From positions 1-12,041 of the forward strand of contig SKHL01000067.1 in assembly GCA_007116995.1 (NCBI GenBank): a stretch of 12,041 bases of DNA, given 5' to 3'. Source of the DNA: Limnochordia bacterium (lineage in GTDB: Bacteria; Bacillota; Limnochordia; Darwinibacteriales; DTU012). The notes beneath the pieces were generated by a model that saw only the letters and a list, made by a program, of their open reading frames with translations, was not told the origin of the DNA and ran no database searches. Positions 5,700-11,353 of this stretch are shown here, piece after piece (the first letter of the stretch is position 1; each line of letters begins with the position of its first letter). A program made the translations under genes and the position numbers.

Positions 5700-5758
5700 G
5701 GCGCCGCCCGGTGGCGCGCATAGCCGCCACGTCCTCGCCCGCCAGCGCGCGGGCGTAG
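5696..5758 (+). CDS. possible 20-aa coupled mini-ORF
   Basis: A 20-codon Arg/Ala-rich ORF starting in an ATGA overlap with the previous gene and ending 19 bp before the next start. No family resemblance is visible. It may only be a by-product of GC-rich composition, but the ATGA coupling matches the style of the true genes here. Confidence 0.2.
   Translation: MRRRPVARIAATSSPASARA
5736..5755 (+). other. 7-bp hairpin between two early genes
   Basis: CGCCCGC (5736-5742) pairs with GCGGGCG (5749-5755) around a 6-nt loop. It sits in the 78-bp gap before the next gene's ribosome binding site. It could be an attenuator or processing site; there is no T-run and it may be chance. Confidence 0.25.
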
Positions 5759-5777
5759 CAGAGAAAGGATAGACGCG

Positions 5778-6086
5778 ATGTCTTTGGAAATAAGAGAGGC
5801 GCTCGGGCCGGTGGTCCACTGGTATCAGAGGGACGAAATACCGGGCCGGAACACTGTCGATATTGTGCGCGACGTGGTTTCTGACCTTCAGGAGGATCGC
5901 GCGGCCTGTCTCAACGTACAGAGGCTGGCGCAGGACGCAAAGCGCCTTTGCCAGGAGGGCCACCCCGTCAGCGCGTTTAATTTGGCGACGGACATTCTCA
6001 ATGCGCTTGGGGTCGGCCCTATTCGCTCTCCTAGCCCCTGCACGCCCCCGTCATCCGATCATCCAGATCAGCCACCCACTGACTGA
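5778..6086 (+). CDS. small phage protein of unknown function, last gene of the left arm (102 aa)
   Basis: Not recognised. The ATG is preceded by AAAGGA (5764-5769), giving a good start. Residues 1-80 are a soluble, mostly helical domain (EIREALGPVVHWYQRDEIPG, DIVRDVVSDLQEDRAA, FNLATDILNALGVG). Residues 84-102 are a Pro/Ser-rich tail (SPSPCTPPSSDHPDQPPTD). That tail is encoded exactly where the gene runs into the oppositely oriented Rz1 gene (6031-6086), so it is probably read-through sequence added at a module junction rather than a folded part. GC is lower than in the upstream genes. A perfect hairpin begins 12 bp after the stop. Confidence 0.7.
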   Translation: MSLEIREALGPVVHWYQRDEIPGRNTVDIVRDVVSDLQEDRAACLNVQRLAQDAKRLCQEGHPVSAFNLATDILNALGVGPIRSPSPCTPPSSDHPDQPPTD

Positions 6087-6252
6087 GGCTGTCCGATCCG
6101 AGGCCCGGCATGTCCCGCCGGGCCTCGCCGTAGGCTTCACATCCACCGACCGTCGTTGTCGCGCACGCGCTCGTCAGGAGACTTGCCAGAAGCGCGGCCC
6201 CGATCAACCGCTTCCTGCCCGCGCTTCCGCGCCCGCTCAGCCGCTTCAGCAT
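6031..6252 (-). CDS. Rz1-like outer-membrane spanin lipoprotein (73 aa)
   Basis: Outer spanin subunits are small lipoproteins that pair with the inner-membrane Rz to fuse membranes at the last step of lysis. A basic N-terminus is followed by a hydrophobic stretch (residues 17-26) and the lipobox-like T-S-A-C with Cys30; Thr at the -3 position is slightly atypical. The mature part has C38 and the pattern AYGEARRDMP ... WVADLDDRMTGACR, which I recognise from alphaproteobacterial prophages. An ATG at 6252 with GGAGGG six bases upstream is preferred over a GTG at 6279. The gene starts inside Rz in another frame (116-bp overlap), the classic Rz/Rz1 arrangement, and overlaps the convergent left-arm gene by 56 bp. 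Confidence 0.82.
   Translation of the reverse strand: MLKRLSGRGSAGRKRLIGAALLASLLTSACATTTVGGCEAYGEARRDMPGLGSDSLSQWVADLDDRMTGACRG
6099..6127. terminator. perfect 11-bp inverted repeat, candidate terminator between convergent operons
   Basis: CGAGGCCCGGC (6099-6109) pairs perfectly with GCCGGGCCTCG (6117-6127) around a 7-nt loop. It starts 12 bp beyond the stop of the left-arm gene (6086) and lies inside the Rz1 coding sequence, covering codons for G-E-A-R-R-D-M-P-G-L. There is no T-run on either side, so it would be a U-tract-less terminator, a transcript-stabilising 3' hairpin, or a pause site. Confidence 0.5.
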
Positions 6253-6352
6253 CGTTTGCCCTCCGGTCTGCCCGCTCACCCCTGCGCCCGAGCCAGTATG
6301 CGCCCCCAGCGGCCAGCACAGCGGCGGCGAGGGCTATCAGTGCGTCAAGCAT
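6137..6352 (-). CDS. Rz-like inner-membrane spanin (71 aa)
   Basis: The i-spanin is anchored in the inner membrane by an N-terminal signal anchor and spans the periplasm by a coiled coil. Here residues 2-21 form the anchor (LDALIALAAAVLAAGGAYWL). They are followed by a charged helix (GRRGERADRRANDAEAAERARKR cut at about residue 44) and a short tail ending in DERVRDNDGRW. It is shorter than lambda Rz but the same layout is common in alphaproteobacterial prophages. The ATG lies inside the end of the holin-like gene (8-bp overlap), and the Rz1 gene begins inside it in a different frame. The combination holin, Rz, nested Rz1 makes the assignment good, though sequence similarity alone is modest. 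Confidence 0.8.
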   Translation of the reverse strand: MLDALIALAAAVLAAGGAYWLGRRGERADRRANDAEAAERARKRGQEAVDRGRASGKSPDERVRDNDGRWM

Positions 6353-6545
6353 CCTGGTCCACCAGCCGTCCGACGATCCCCAGCACGAGGATCAATGCGG
6401 TCGCCACTTGGATCGCCCATTGCGGGGCCTGCGAGGCCAGATCGGGCGGCAGGAACACCCACGCGCCCTGCACCGCCACGGCCAGCGTCATCGCCCGCAC
6501 GCTGAACCAGCGCCATGCTTGGCGCGCATCGGGAACCAGCTTCAT
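6345..6545 (-). CDS. holin-like membrane protein (66 aa)
   Basis: The product begins MKLVPDARQAWRWFSVRAM and has two hydrophobic segments: about residues 19-33 (MTLAVAVQGAWVFLP) and 42-60 (PQWAIQVATALILVLGIVGRL). It ends in VDQDA. I recognise this start and layout from a small phage holin-like family in alphaproteobacteria (DUF7940-type, from memory). Holins form the inner-membrane lesion that releases endolysin and triggers lysis. The ATG at 6545 lies 8 nt after GGAGG and is preferred to the GTG at 6551, which would be only 2 nt from that box. It stands between endolysin and Rz and is the best holin candidate in the window. Confidence 0.82.
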   Translation of the reverse strand: MKLVPDARQAWRWFSVRAMTLAVAVQGAWVFLPPDLASQAPQWAIQVATALILVLGIVGRLVDQDA

Positions 6546-6559
6546 CGTCACGTCCTCCG

Positions 6560-6613
6560 TTGATGTTAACGGAATGGCGTTTCGTTAACGCCAAGCCGGT
6601 TTGATGTTAACGG
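6560..6613 (-). promoter_or_regulatory. triple GTTAAC cluster with direct repeat and hairpin in the only gap of the late operon
   Basis: Three GTTAAC palindromes at 6565-6570, 6584-6589 and 6606-6611 lie about 20 bp apart. Two are embedded in an exact 13-nt direct repeat (TTGATGTTAACGG at 6560-6572 and 6601-6613). The middle one sits in a 7-bp inverted repeat (TGGCGTT/AACGCCA, 6575-6593). The cluster spans the endolysin stop codon and reaches the holin ribosome binding site. It may be an operator, a processing site, or the trace of a small duplication of the endolysin end. Confidence 0.4.
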
Positions 6614-7131
6614 CGCACACGCGAAAACGCCGCCACCAGCGCGTTGAACCATGCCGCCAGCCCGGTCGGGGCGGGGGCCTCAGGTGCCGGGCGGGGCGCC
6701 GGAGCGTCCATACGCGGCCCGTGGGCAGGCCAAGCGGCCCCGGCGGGGTACTCGTGCCAGGACAGTTCGAAGTGCGGCCCGTCGCGGAAACTGGTCCAGT
6801 CCCCGCCCCATGTGATGGACACCCCCAGCCGGTCGGCCGCGGCCTTCGCCGCCGGGGCGAGCTGGTGATACAGCGGCCAGTCGAACTTGCCCCGCCCGTC
6901 CGCCGGGTCGATGGGCAGCACGTCCACCGCGTGGCCCGTCAGGTGGCGGCTGTTCATCGTGCGGCTGGCGCCCTGCGCCACAAGCTCGGCCTGCCGCGCC
7001 TGCGTGCGCCGCCCCTCGATCACGATGAAGTCCACCGGGCTGTCTTTGAGCGTGGCGTCCATGACCGCGCGCAGATCCGGGTGGATGTTGGCCAGGTTCC
7101 GCAGGCTGCGGTCGCTCCAATGCCGTGTCAT
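6607..7131 (-). CDS. endolysin, M15-family zinc peptidase (174 aa)
   Basis: M15 peptidases of phages cut the L-Ala-D-Glu bond or D-Ala-D-Ala-type links of peptidoglycan. The metal site is visible: SRHLTGHAVD (residues 61-70) gives H63 and D70, and DGPHFEL (117-123) gives catalytic D117 and third zinc ligand H120. This is the same spacing as in the T5 endolysin (D130/H133). An RRTQARQAELVAQGAS segment (41-56) before it is also typical. The catalytic domain ends near residue 130. A Pro/Ala linker (141-157) follows, then GLAAWFNALVAAFSRVRR, a basic amphipathic helix. There is no signal peptide, so export needs a holin. The ATG overlaps the stop of the upstream gene (ATGA). Confidence 0.93.
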   Translation of the reverse strand: MTRHWSDRSLRNLANIHPDLRAVMDATLKDSPVDFIVIEGRRTQARQAELVAQGASRTMNSRHLTGHAVDVLPIDPADGRGKFDWPLYHQLAPAAKAAADRLGVSITWGGDWTSFRDGPHFELSWHEYPAGAAWPAHGPRMDAPAPRPAPEAPAPTGLAAWFNALVAAFSRVRR

Positions 7132-7424
7132 TTATCCGCCTTCCCCTTCAGCGTCTCGGTGATTTCGTCCAGCCGCCGCAGGATTTCGGTGTGGTTGTGG
7201 TCGCGCTGGCGCTGGCTGTGCTCCTGCTCGGCCTCCAGCCGCGCTTGCCGAAGCTCCATCGCGTGGAACTTTTCCGTGGCGTCCTTCCGGTCGCCGCGCT
7301 GTTCGGCGCGCATCTGCTTCATTTCGTTGAGGATGTGCCAGCCGATGTAGACCGCAGGGACGATGACCCACGGCACCACCACGTCGCCCAGGCTTTTCAG
7401 GGTAGTCCAGAACTCGCCGGTCAT
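7128..7424 (-). CDS. membrane-anchored coiled-coil protein of the lysis block (98 aa)
   Basis: The start chosen (ATG at 7424) overlaps the stop of the gene before it and gives MTGEFWTTLKSLGDVVVPWV. A single membrane segment covers residues about 14-32. The rest is a charged coiled coil (KQMRAEQRGDRKDATEKF ... ILRRLDEITETLKGK). The open frame extends upstream to 7961 but that part is the shadow of another gene. Such one-span coiled-coil proteins occur in phage lysis or tail regions, for example as holin partners or proteins with a DUF2730-like layout. Position directly before the endolysin suggests a holin, antiholin or endolysin-export role, but the sequence does not decide this. Confidence 0.75.
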   Translation of the reverse strand: MTGEFWTTLKSLGDVVVPWVIVPAVYIGWHILNEMKQMRAEQRGDRKDATEKFHAMELRQARLEAEQEHSQRQRDHNHTEILRRLDEITETLKGKADK

Positions 7425-7576
7425 CAGCCCCCCGCCGTCAGGTTCCGCCACGCCGCCCACCCGGCCAGCACGCCCACCGGGGCGCCCGCCCACCACGGCA
7501 GGCCGACACCGAGCATCAGCGCCGCCACGCCCAGGCCGGTGAGGATGCAGCCCGTCAAGATCACCGCCCGCATCAT
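7424..7576 (-). CDS. 50-aa two-helix membrane protein, candidate holin or antiholin
   Basis: The ORF encodes MMRAVILTGCILTGLGVAAL and then MLGVGLPWWAGAPVGVLAGW, ending AAWRNLTAGG. It has two hydrophobic segments (about residues 4-22 and 27-43) joined by a short LPWWAG turn. The start is backed by a very strong GAGGAGGGAGGGG box directly upstream, an ATGA overlap with the gene before and a TGATG overlap with the gene after, so it fills the space exactly. Two close membrane helices, tiny size and place just ahead of the endolysin fit a small class II-type holin. It could equally be an antiholin or a general small phage membrane protein. Confidence 0.75.
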   Translation of the reverse strand: MMRAVILTGCILTGLGVAALMLGVGLPWWAGAPVGVLAGWAAWRNLTAGG

Positions 7577-7989
7577 GCCCCTCCCTCCTCGCCCAAAGGG
7601 TCCATGGGTACAGGCTCCAGCCCCATTGCCGCCAGCGCATCCCTCCCGTCCATGCCCGCCACCGCAACCAGCACGCCGGGACGCGCCTGCGGCACCGGGC
7701 CATCACCCGCCCAGAAATCCAGTGCCGCCTGCGCCCGGCCCGCCGCATCCATGTCGATGATCTGCCCCACGTCCCACGCCGGGCGCACCAGCGAGGACTG
7801 CGCAAGGTCCAGCCACGCGGGAACAACCTGCCACGACGCGGCGGCATAGGTGCGCCCCGCACCGTCCTGCCAGTTGAGGCCGGTGTATGTCCGCGCATCC
7901 TCGGGACCAAAAGCGAGCGCCATTGCCAACTGGTTCGCATCGGCCACGAGGTCGGCATCACAGGCGGCTGTCACGACGATGCGGGTCAC
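7573..7989 (-). CDS. conserved Rhodobacterales prophage protein, function unknown (138 aa)
   Basis: I recognise the opening MTRIVVTAACDADLVADAN and the TYTGLNWQDGAGRTYAAASW segment from prophages of Rhodobacteraceae, where the gene sits between tail-fibre and lysis genes; no function has been shown to my knowledge. The protein is soluble and acidic with an alpha/beta appearance. It includes LVRPAWDVGQIIDMDAAGRA (about 67-86), then a GVLVAVAGMDGRDALAAMG stretch. The start is GTG, overlapping the previous stop (GTGA). A structural or tail-tip accessory, or a chaperone for the tail spike, would fit the position. The Gly/Glu tail overlaps the strong ribosome binding site of the 50-aa gene. Confidence 0.75.
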   Translation of the reverse strand: MTRIVVTAACDADLVADANQLAMALAFGPEDARTYTGLNWQDGAGRTYAAASWQVVPAWLDLAQSSLVRPAWDVGQIIDMDAAGRAQAALDFWAGDGPVPQARPGVLVAVAGMDGRDALAAMGLEPVPMDPLGEEGGA

Positions 7990-8852
7990 AGCGTCACCCC
8001 CGTCTTTTCGGCCATGTATGCTTCAAGCTCGCTGACTGTTTGCGCAGGCAAATTCGGCCCGTAGCGGAGCACGGCGCCGTAAAAATCCATCTCTGCGAAC
8101 AGGCTGGACCCGGCGCGAGACCCCAGGTCAATGAGAGCATTGCCACCAATTGCTACTGCACCAGTGGTAAAAATCCCCGCCGCCTCCGCCCGCGCATCCA
8201 CTCCGTTTACGTTATAAATAAATGCGGCGGTTTCGTTGGCCGTCTGTGTGGTGTCCACACAAAACACCTGCACGGCAAGGTCCGGGGTCGCAGGTATGGG
8301 CGAGTTATACCCTGCGTATCTATTATTGTTCCCCGCCATTCTTACAGACGCCGAATACCGCCGATTAGAACTCACCCCAATTCTCCACGACCCCGGAGCC
8401 TCGAAGAAGCCTCGCGCCTCAAGCATGCAATTTGAGTCGCCGCCCGAGAAATCCCTCGCCCCGAGGAACATCTGGGCCTGCTTCGATGCGCTGAGGATTT
8501 CCTGCGTGCTCCCCGCGTTGGAAACGCCGTTGAAGCGCAGGAAATTCCGCCCGGTGCCGTCCTGCAAAAGCTGCGGGCGGGCTGCTGTCGCGGAAAAGGT
8601 CATGTGATTGCCGCGCCCGGACTTGTCGTCAATGACAGCGACCGTGCCGGTCAGTGTCGCAGGGGTTTCGCGGGCGGTGTCGGCCCACAAAGTGCTCATG
8701 TCGGACGGGTCAAGGATGAAGCCCTGCTCGCCGTTCGCGAACACGGTCGCGGGGTCAAAGGTGGGCACCACCCCCGGCACCCACTCCCCGCCCAGCCGCA
8801 CTCGCTTCATGGCGGGCACCCACGCGCCGCCCTCTCTCACCGCCCAGCTCAT
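7986..8852 (-). CDS. LamG/ConA-like tail protein, probable receptor-binding protein (288 aa)
   Basis: The ATG at 8852 overlaps the tail-spike stop (ATGA). The N-terminus has two copies of a short tail motif (GGAWVPAMKRVR and LGGEWVPGVV, residues 8-29), typical of small phage tail domains. From about residue 35 to 266 the sequence matches phage LamG/concanavalin A-like jelly rolls: FILDPSDMSTLWADTA, a VIDDKSGRGNHMTF signature (73-86), RPQLLQDGTGRNFLRFNGV (92-110), and a final strand followed by SELEAYMAEKTGVTL (274-288), the usual C-terminal helix. Such domains bind surface glycans. It follows the tail spike, so the phage may carry two adsorption proteins. The central part (8040-8600) has lower GC than its surroundings, consistent with an exchanged module. 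Confidence 0.8.
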   Translation of the reverse strand: MSWAVREGGAWVPAMKRVRLGGEWVPGVVPTFDPATVFANGEQGFILDPSDMSTLWADTARETPATLTGTVAVIDDKSGRGNHMTFSATAARPQLLQDGTGRNFLRFNGVSNAGSTQEILSASKQAQMFLGARDFSGGDSNCMLEARGFFEAPGSWRIGVSSNRRYSASVRMAGNNNRYAGYNSPIPATPDLAVQVFCVDTTQTANETAAFIYNVNGVDARAEAAGIFTTGAVAIGGNALIDLGSRAGSSLFAEMDFYGAVLRYGPNLPAQTVSELEAYMAEKTGVTL

Positions 8853-11353
8853 GCCGAGGTGTCCAGCCAAGTGTCTTGCGCCTGCGCATTCGTCGGCGCG
8901 ACCGATCCCACCCACTCCACAAGCGCGGCGTCGGGCCGGACGGTGCCTGCGTCGGCCCCATGCGCGACCACCACGCGGCGGGCGTCGAGGGCGGCGGGAA
9001 GCCCCGTCACGTCGGCGATTGTCGTGGCGCCCAACAGCTGCCAATCGTCGGCCGAAGCCGTGCCGACTGCGATATACGCCTCGCCGCCGACAACTGCCGT
9101 CTGGCCGGCATACACCGGGGCCACGGACACGGACGTCGCCGTAGCAACGCGCCCTTTCACGCCATTGGCACTTTGCACCGGCCCCGAGGCCGCACGCACA
9201 TAGGGCACAGCGACACCACCCTGTAGGATCGTCCAAGTCTGGACGTAGTGTCCGATCCGGGCCTGCTGGAACTCTGCCAGGCTGTCAAACACGGGCGAGG
9301 CATCCCGCGCGGGATCGTCCACTACCTTGGTGGGAAAGACACCCCGCTCGATCTTCACGTTACGCAGATCAATGGTCGATTCGAAGCCATTACTATCTGC
9401 GAACTGGAATACGACGAACATCATCAGGTTGTTAATGTTCGTCACGGTCCCTGGTGCAAAGCCATTAAATACGAGATGGAAAGACCGCCAGTCGGTCGGG
9501 AATGCGATCACGTCGCTGTCGCCACCAATGATCTGCAATGCACCACCTGTCGGTGTCCCACCGGCATTCTCGTACATCAGCCTCATTTGCTTGAGGCGTT
9601 GGCCTGCCACGGTTGCCTTCGCCTCGAAGGAAAGAACGAAGGTTTCCCCTGTAAAGAACTGCTCAGGTCTCAACATACGCCAGCGTAGTTCCTGAAACGT
9701 ACCCAGAGTGCCAGCATTGCTTACCCGAAGACCATCCTCCGTTCGGTTGGCCCGTAGCTCGCCACTGGAATTACGGATCAACCAGTCTTTCGCGGACTCC
9801 ACGGGTGTCGCAGAGGAAGCCACGGCGCTTTCAGTCACCCATTGGTCAAACCGACCATTGTAGCCAAGGCTGGGTTGTGCTGTGATGAGTTCGCCACGTC
9901 TATTTACCCTTAGGATTCCCAGGCGGTCACAGTCGGTGTAGGGCATACGGTCGATGTTTTCGTATATCACCTGCTCCGCAACACCTCCCGTTGTAGGGAA
10001 GGAACTATGCCCTAGGACACCAACCTCCACCTGATAACCTGCGTCGGTAAACGATGCAGTCCTCCGGAGAAACCTGAATCCGGGGATGTTCTGTAGTCCA
10101 CGACGACCTTCCGGATAGGAGGGATGCAGTCCGGTATTTGGGTTCGTAACGCCTTCAAGATACAGGCTTCGAATAGACAACCGAGCATTCTGTGACCTAC
10201 CTATGGTCGCACCACCCCATCCATCATTCATACGGCTATTGCCAAGCTCGATGAGGGCGGTGTTGTCATGAGACATACCACAATAGATTGCTGTAAGGCC
10301 CCCAATCTCCACGTTCGCACTGTCCAGATGGATGAAGCGCCCACCAGGGCTGGTTGTGTTCACCCCCTCCAAATGGATAGATGAAAAGGAAACAGACGGG
10401 CAGTTCTCCACCCGAAGTGCAGCCTCGCGGAAGTAAGTGTGCTCGATATTGATCTGGCTGTAGAAGCCGCCGTATTCCTGACGGATGCGCAGGCCAAAAG
10501 CCGGGGTCAGCCCCGTGCTACCGCTCAAATTGCTGGCGTAGATGTTGTTGAAGGTGTTGCCGGTGCCACGGCCCACGTCCATCGCGGCGAAGGTGTAGCC
10601 GGTGATCTCGATGTCCGAATAGGTCACCGAAAAACTCAGCCCCCCGATACCAGTGCCACAAGTATCCATGCGCAGATGCCGGATCGCGCAGCCCCGCTGG
10701 GGTTGCGGCTGCCCCTCCAGCGCACCGACCAGCCGCCGCTGCCCCTCCACCTCGTTGCCGGTGATCGCCTCCGGCTCGTATTCCAGCCGCATATGCTCGA
10801 TCTTGCCGCCTCGGATGGGCGCGACTAGCGGGTCGGCCACGGGGATCTCAGCCGCGCCCAAAATTGTGACGCGGTTGTCCTCCGGCCACTCTTGGTTGCC
10901 GCCTGTCAGTAGCGTGTTCACCAGGCGGATCGTCTGCTGCGTGCGATAGATACCGCCCGTCAGATGCACTCGCGTCCCCCAAGCGCAGGCCGCATTGATC
11001 GCCGGGCCGTCGTTCGCTACCCCGTCGCGCATGGCCCCCCAGTGTTCGGGCCGGGCGGTCTCAGCAGGATAGCCTTTGACGCCGTTGCCGCTTTCGATAG
11101 CGGTGCCGGAAGGATCGCGGACATAGCGCAGCACTAGCCCGGCATGCAGCACGGTCCATTCATCCACGTCCTCGGCAATCGTCGCCGCCTGGAAAGCCGC
11201 ACGCGACGGGAAGGTCGCGGGCTTTCCGGTGACATCATCCCACGGGATCTCCGCTCCGGGCTGGAGCGCCGTGTTCGACTTGGCGATGGCCTCGTTGATC
11301 TTTGCCCGGACGGCCCCGCCCGCCTCGCCGTCGGAAATCGGTTGCGTGCTCAT
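8849..11353 (-). CDS. tail spike with pectin-lyase-like beta-helix and carbohydrate-binding module (834 aa)
   Basis: Tail spikes bind and often cut host capsule or LPS. Domains in order: an N-terminal helix (residues 1-30), an adaptor domain (48-94: SRAAFQAA, WTVLHAGLVLRYVR, SGNGVKG), and a beta-helix (about 100-470). The beta-helix opens with the usual motif HWGAMRDGVANDGPAINAAC and VHLTGGIYRTQQTIRL. Next is a jelly roll resembling CBM4/9 (about 540-670, FVLSFEAKATVAGQRLKQM), then a second copy of the adaptor domain (688-734), a collar-like ATTIADVTGLPAALDARR (777-793) and a terminal VEWVGSVAPTNAQAQDTWLD motif known from phage fibres. A GGAGGG box precedes the ATG. The active residues of any lyase or hydrolase cannot be fixed by eye. 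The middle is clearly lower in GC than the ends. Confidence 0.88.
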   Translation of the reverse strand: MSTQPISDGEAGGAVRAKINEAIAKSNTALQPGAEIPWDDVTGKPATFPSRAAFQAATIAEDVDEWTVLHAGLVLRYVRDPSGTAIESGNGVKGYPAETARPEHWGAMRDGVANDGPAINAACAWGTRVHLTGGIYRTQQTIRLVNTLLTGGNQEWPEDNRVTILGAAEIPVADPLVAPIRGGKIEHMRLEYEPEAITGNEVEGQRRLVGALEGQPQPQRGCAIRHLRMDTCGTGIGGLSFSVTYSDIEITGYTFAAMDVGRGTGNTFNNIYASNLSGSTGLTPAFGLRIRQEYGGFYSQINIEHTYFREAALRVENCPSVSFSSIHLEGVNTTSPGGRFIHLDSANVEIGGLTAIYCGMSHDNTALIELGNSRMNDGWGGATIGRSQNARLSIRSLYLEGVTNPNTGLHPSYPEGRRGLQNIPGFRFLRRTASFTDAGYQVEVGVLGHSSFPTTGGVAEQVIYENIDRMPYTDCDRLGILRVNRRGELITAQPSLGYNGRFDQWVTESAVASSATPVESAKDWLIRNSSGELRANRTEDGLRVSNAGTLGTFQELRWRMLRPEQFFTGETFVLSFEAKATVAGQRLKQMRLMYENAGGTPTGGALQIIGGDSDVIAFPTDWRSFHLVFNGFAPGTVTNINNLMMFVVFQFADSNGFESTIDLRNVKIERGVFPTKVVDDPARDASPVFDSLAEFQQARIGHYVQTWTILQGGVAVPYVRAASGPVQSANGVKGRVATATSVSVAPVYAGQTAVVGGEAYIAVGTASADDWQLLGATTIADVTGLPAALDARRVVVAHGADAGTVRPDAALVEWVGSVAPTNAQAQDTWLDTSA
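9152..9292 (-). repeat. tail-spike adaptor domain, second copy
   Basis: Codons for residues 688-734, with VFDSLAEFQQARI, TWTILQGGVAVPYVRAASG and SANGVKG. It aligns along its length with residues 48-94 of the same protein (see 11072-11212). DNA identity is visibly lower than protein similarity, so the duplication is old or the copies came from separate sources. Confidence 0.75.
11072..11212 (-). repeat. tail-spike adaptor domain, first copy
   Basis: Codons for residues 48-94, with FPSRAAFQAATIA, WTVLHAGLVLRYVRDPSG and SGNGVKG. It is the partner of 9152-9292. Shared positions include S-x-A-x-F-Q-x-A-x-I, W-T-x-L, Y-V-R-x-x-S-G and the final N-G-V-K-G. It joins the N-terminal helix to the beta-helix. 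Confidence 0.75.

Noticed and set aside
6560..6613. CtrA-type operator (TTAA-N7-TTAA)
   Set aside because: The TTAA cores are 19 and 22 bp apart, giving spacers of 15 and 18 rather than 7, so the consensus is not met.
7128..7961. 277-codon version of the coiled-coil gene starting at 7961
   Set aside because: The upstream part is out of frame with, and overlaps, the 138-aa and 50-aa genes; the ATG at 7424 has coupling and gives a sensible membrane protein.
9248..9688. 146-codon + strand frame with Cys/His pairs resembling a zinc-finger protein
   Set aside because: It lies wholly antisense to the tail-spike carbohydrate-binding region, lacks a ribosome binding site, and the Cys/His pattern follows from the complement of spike codons.
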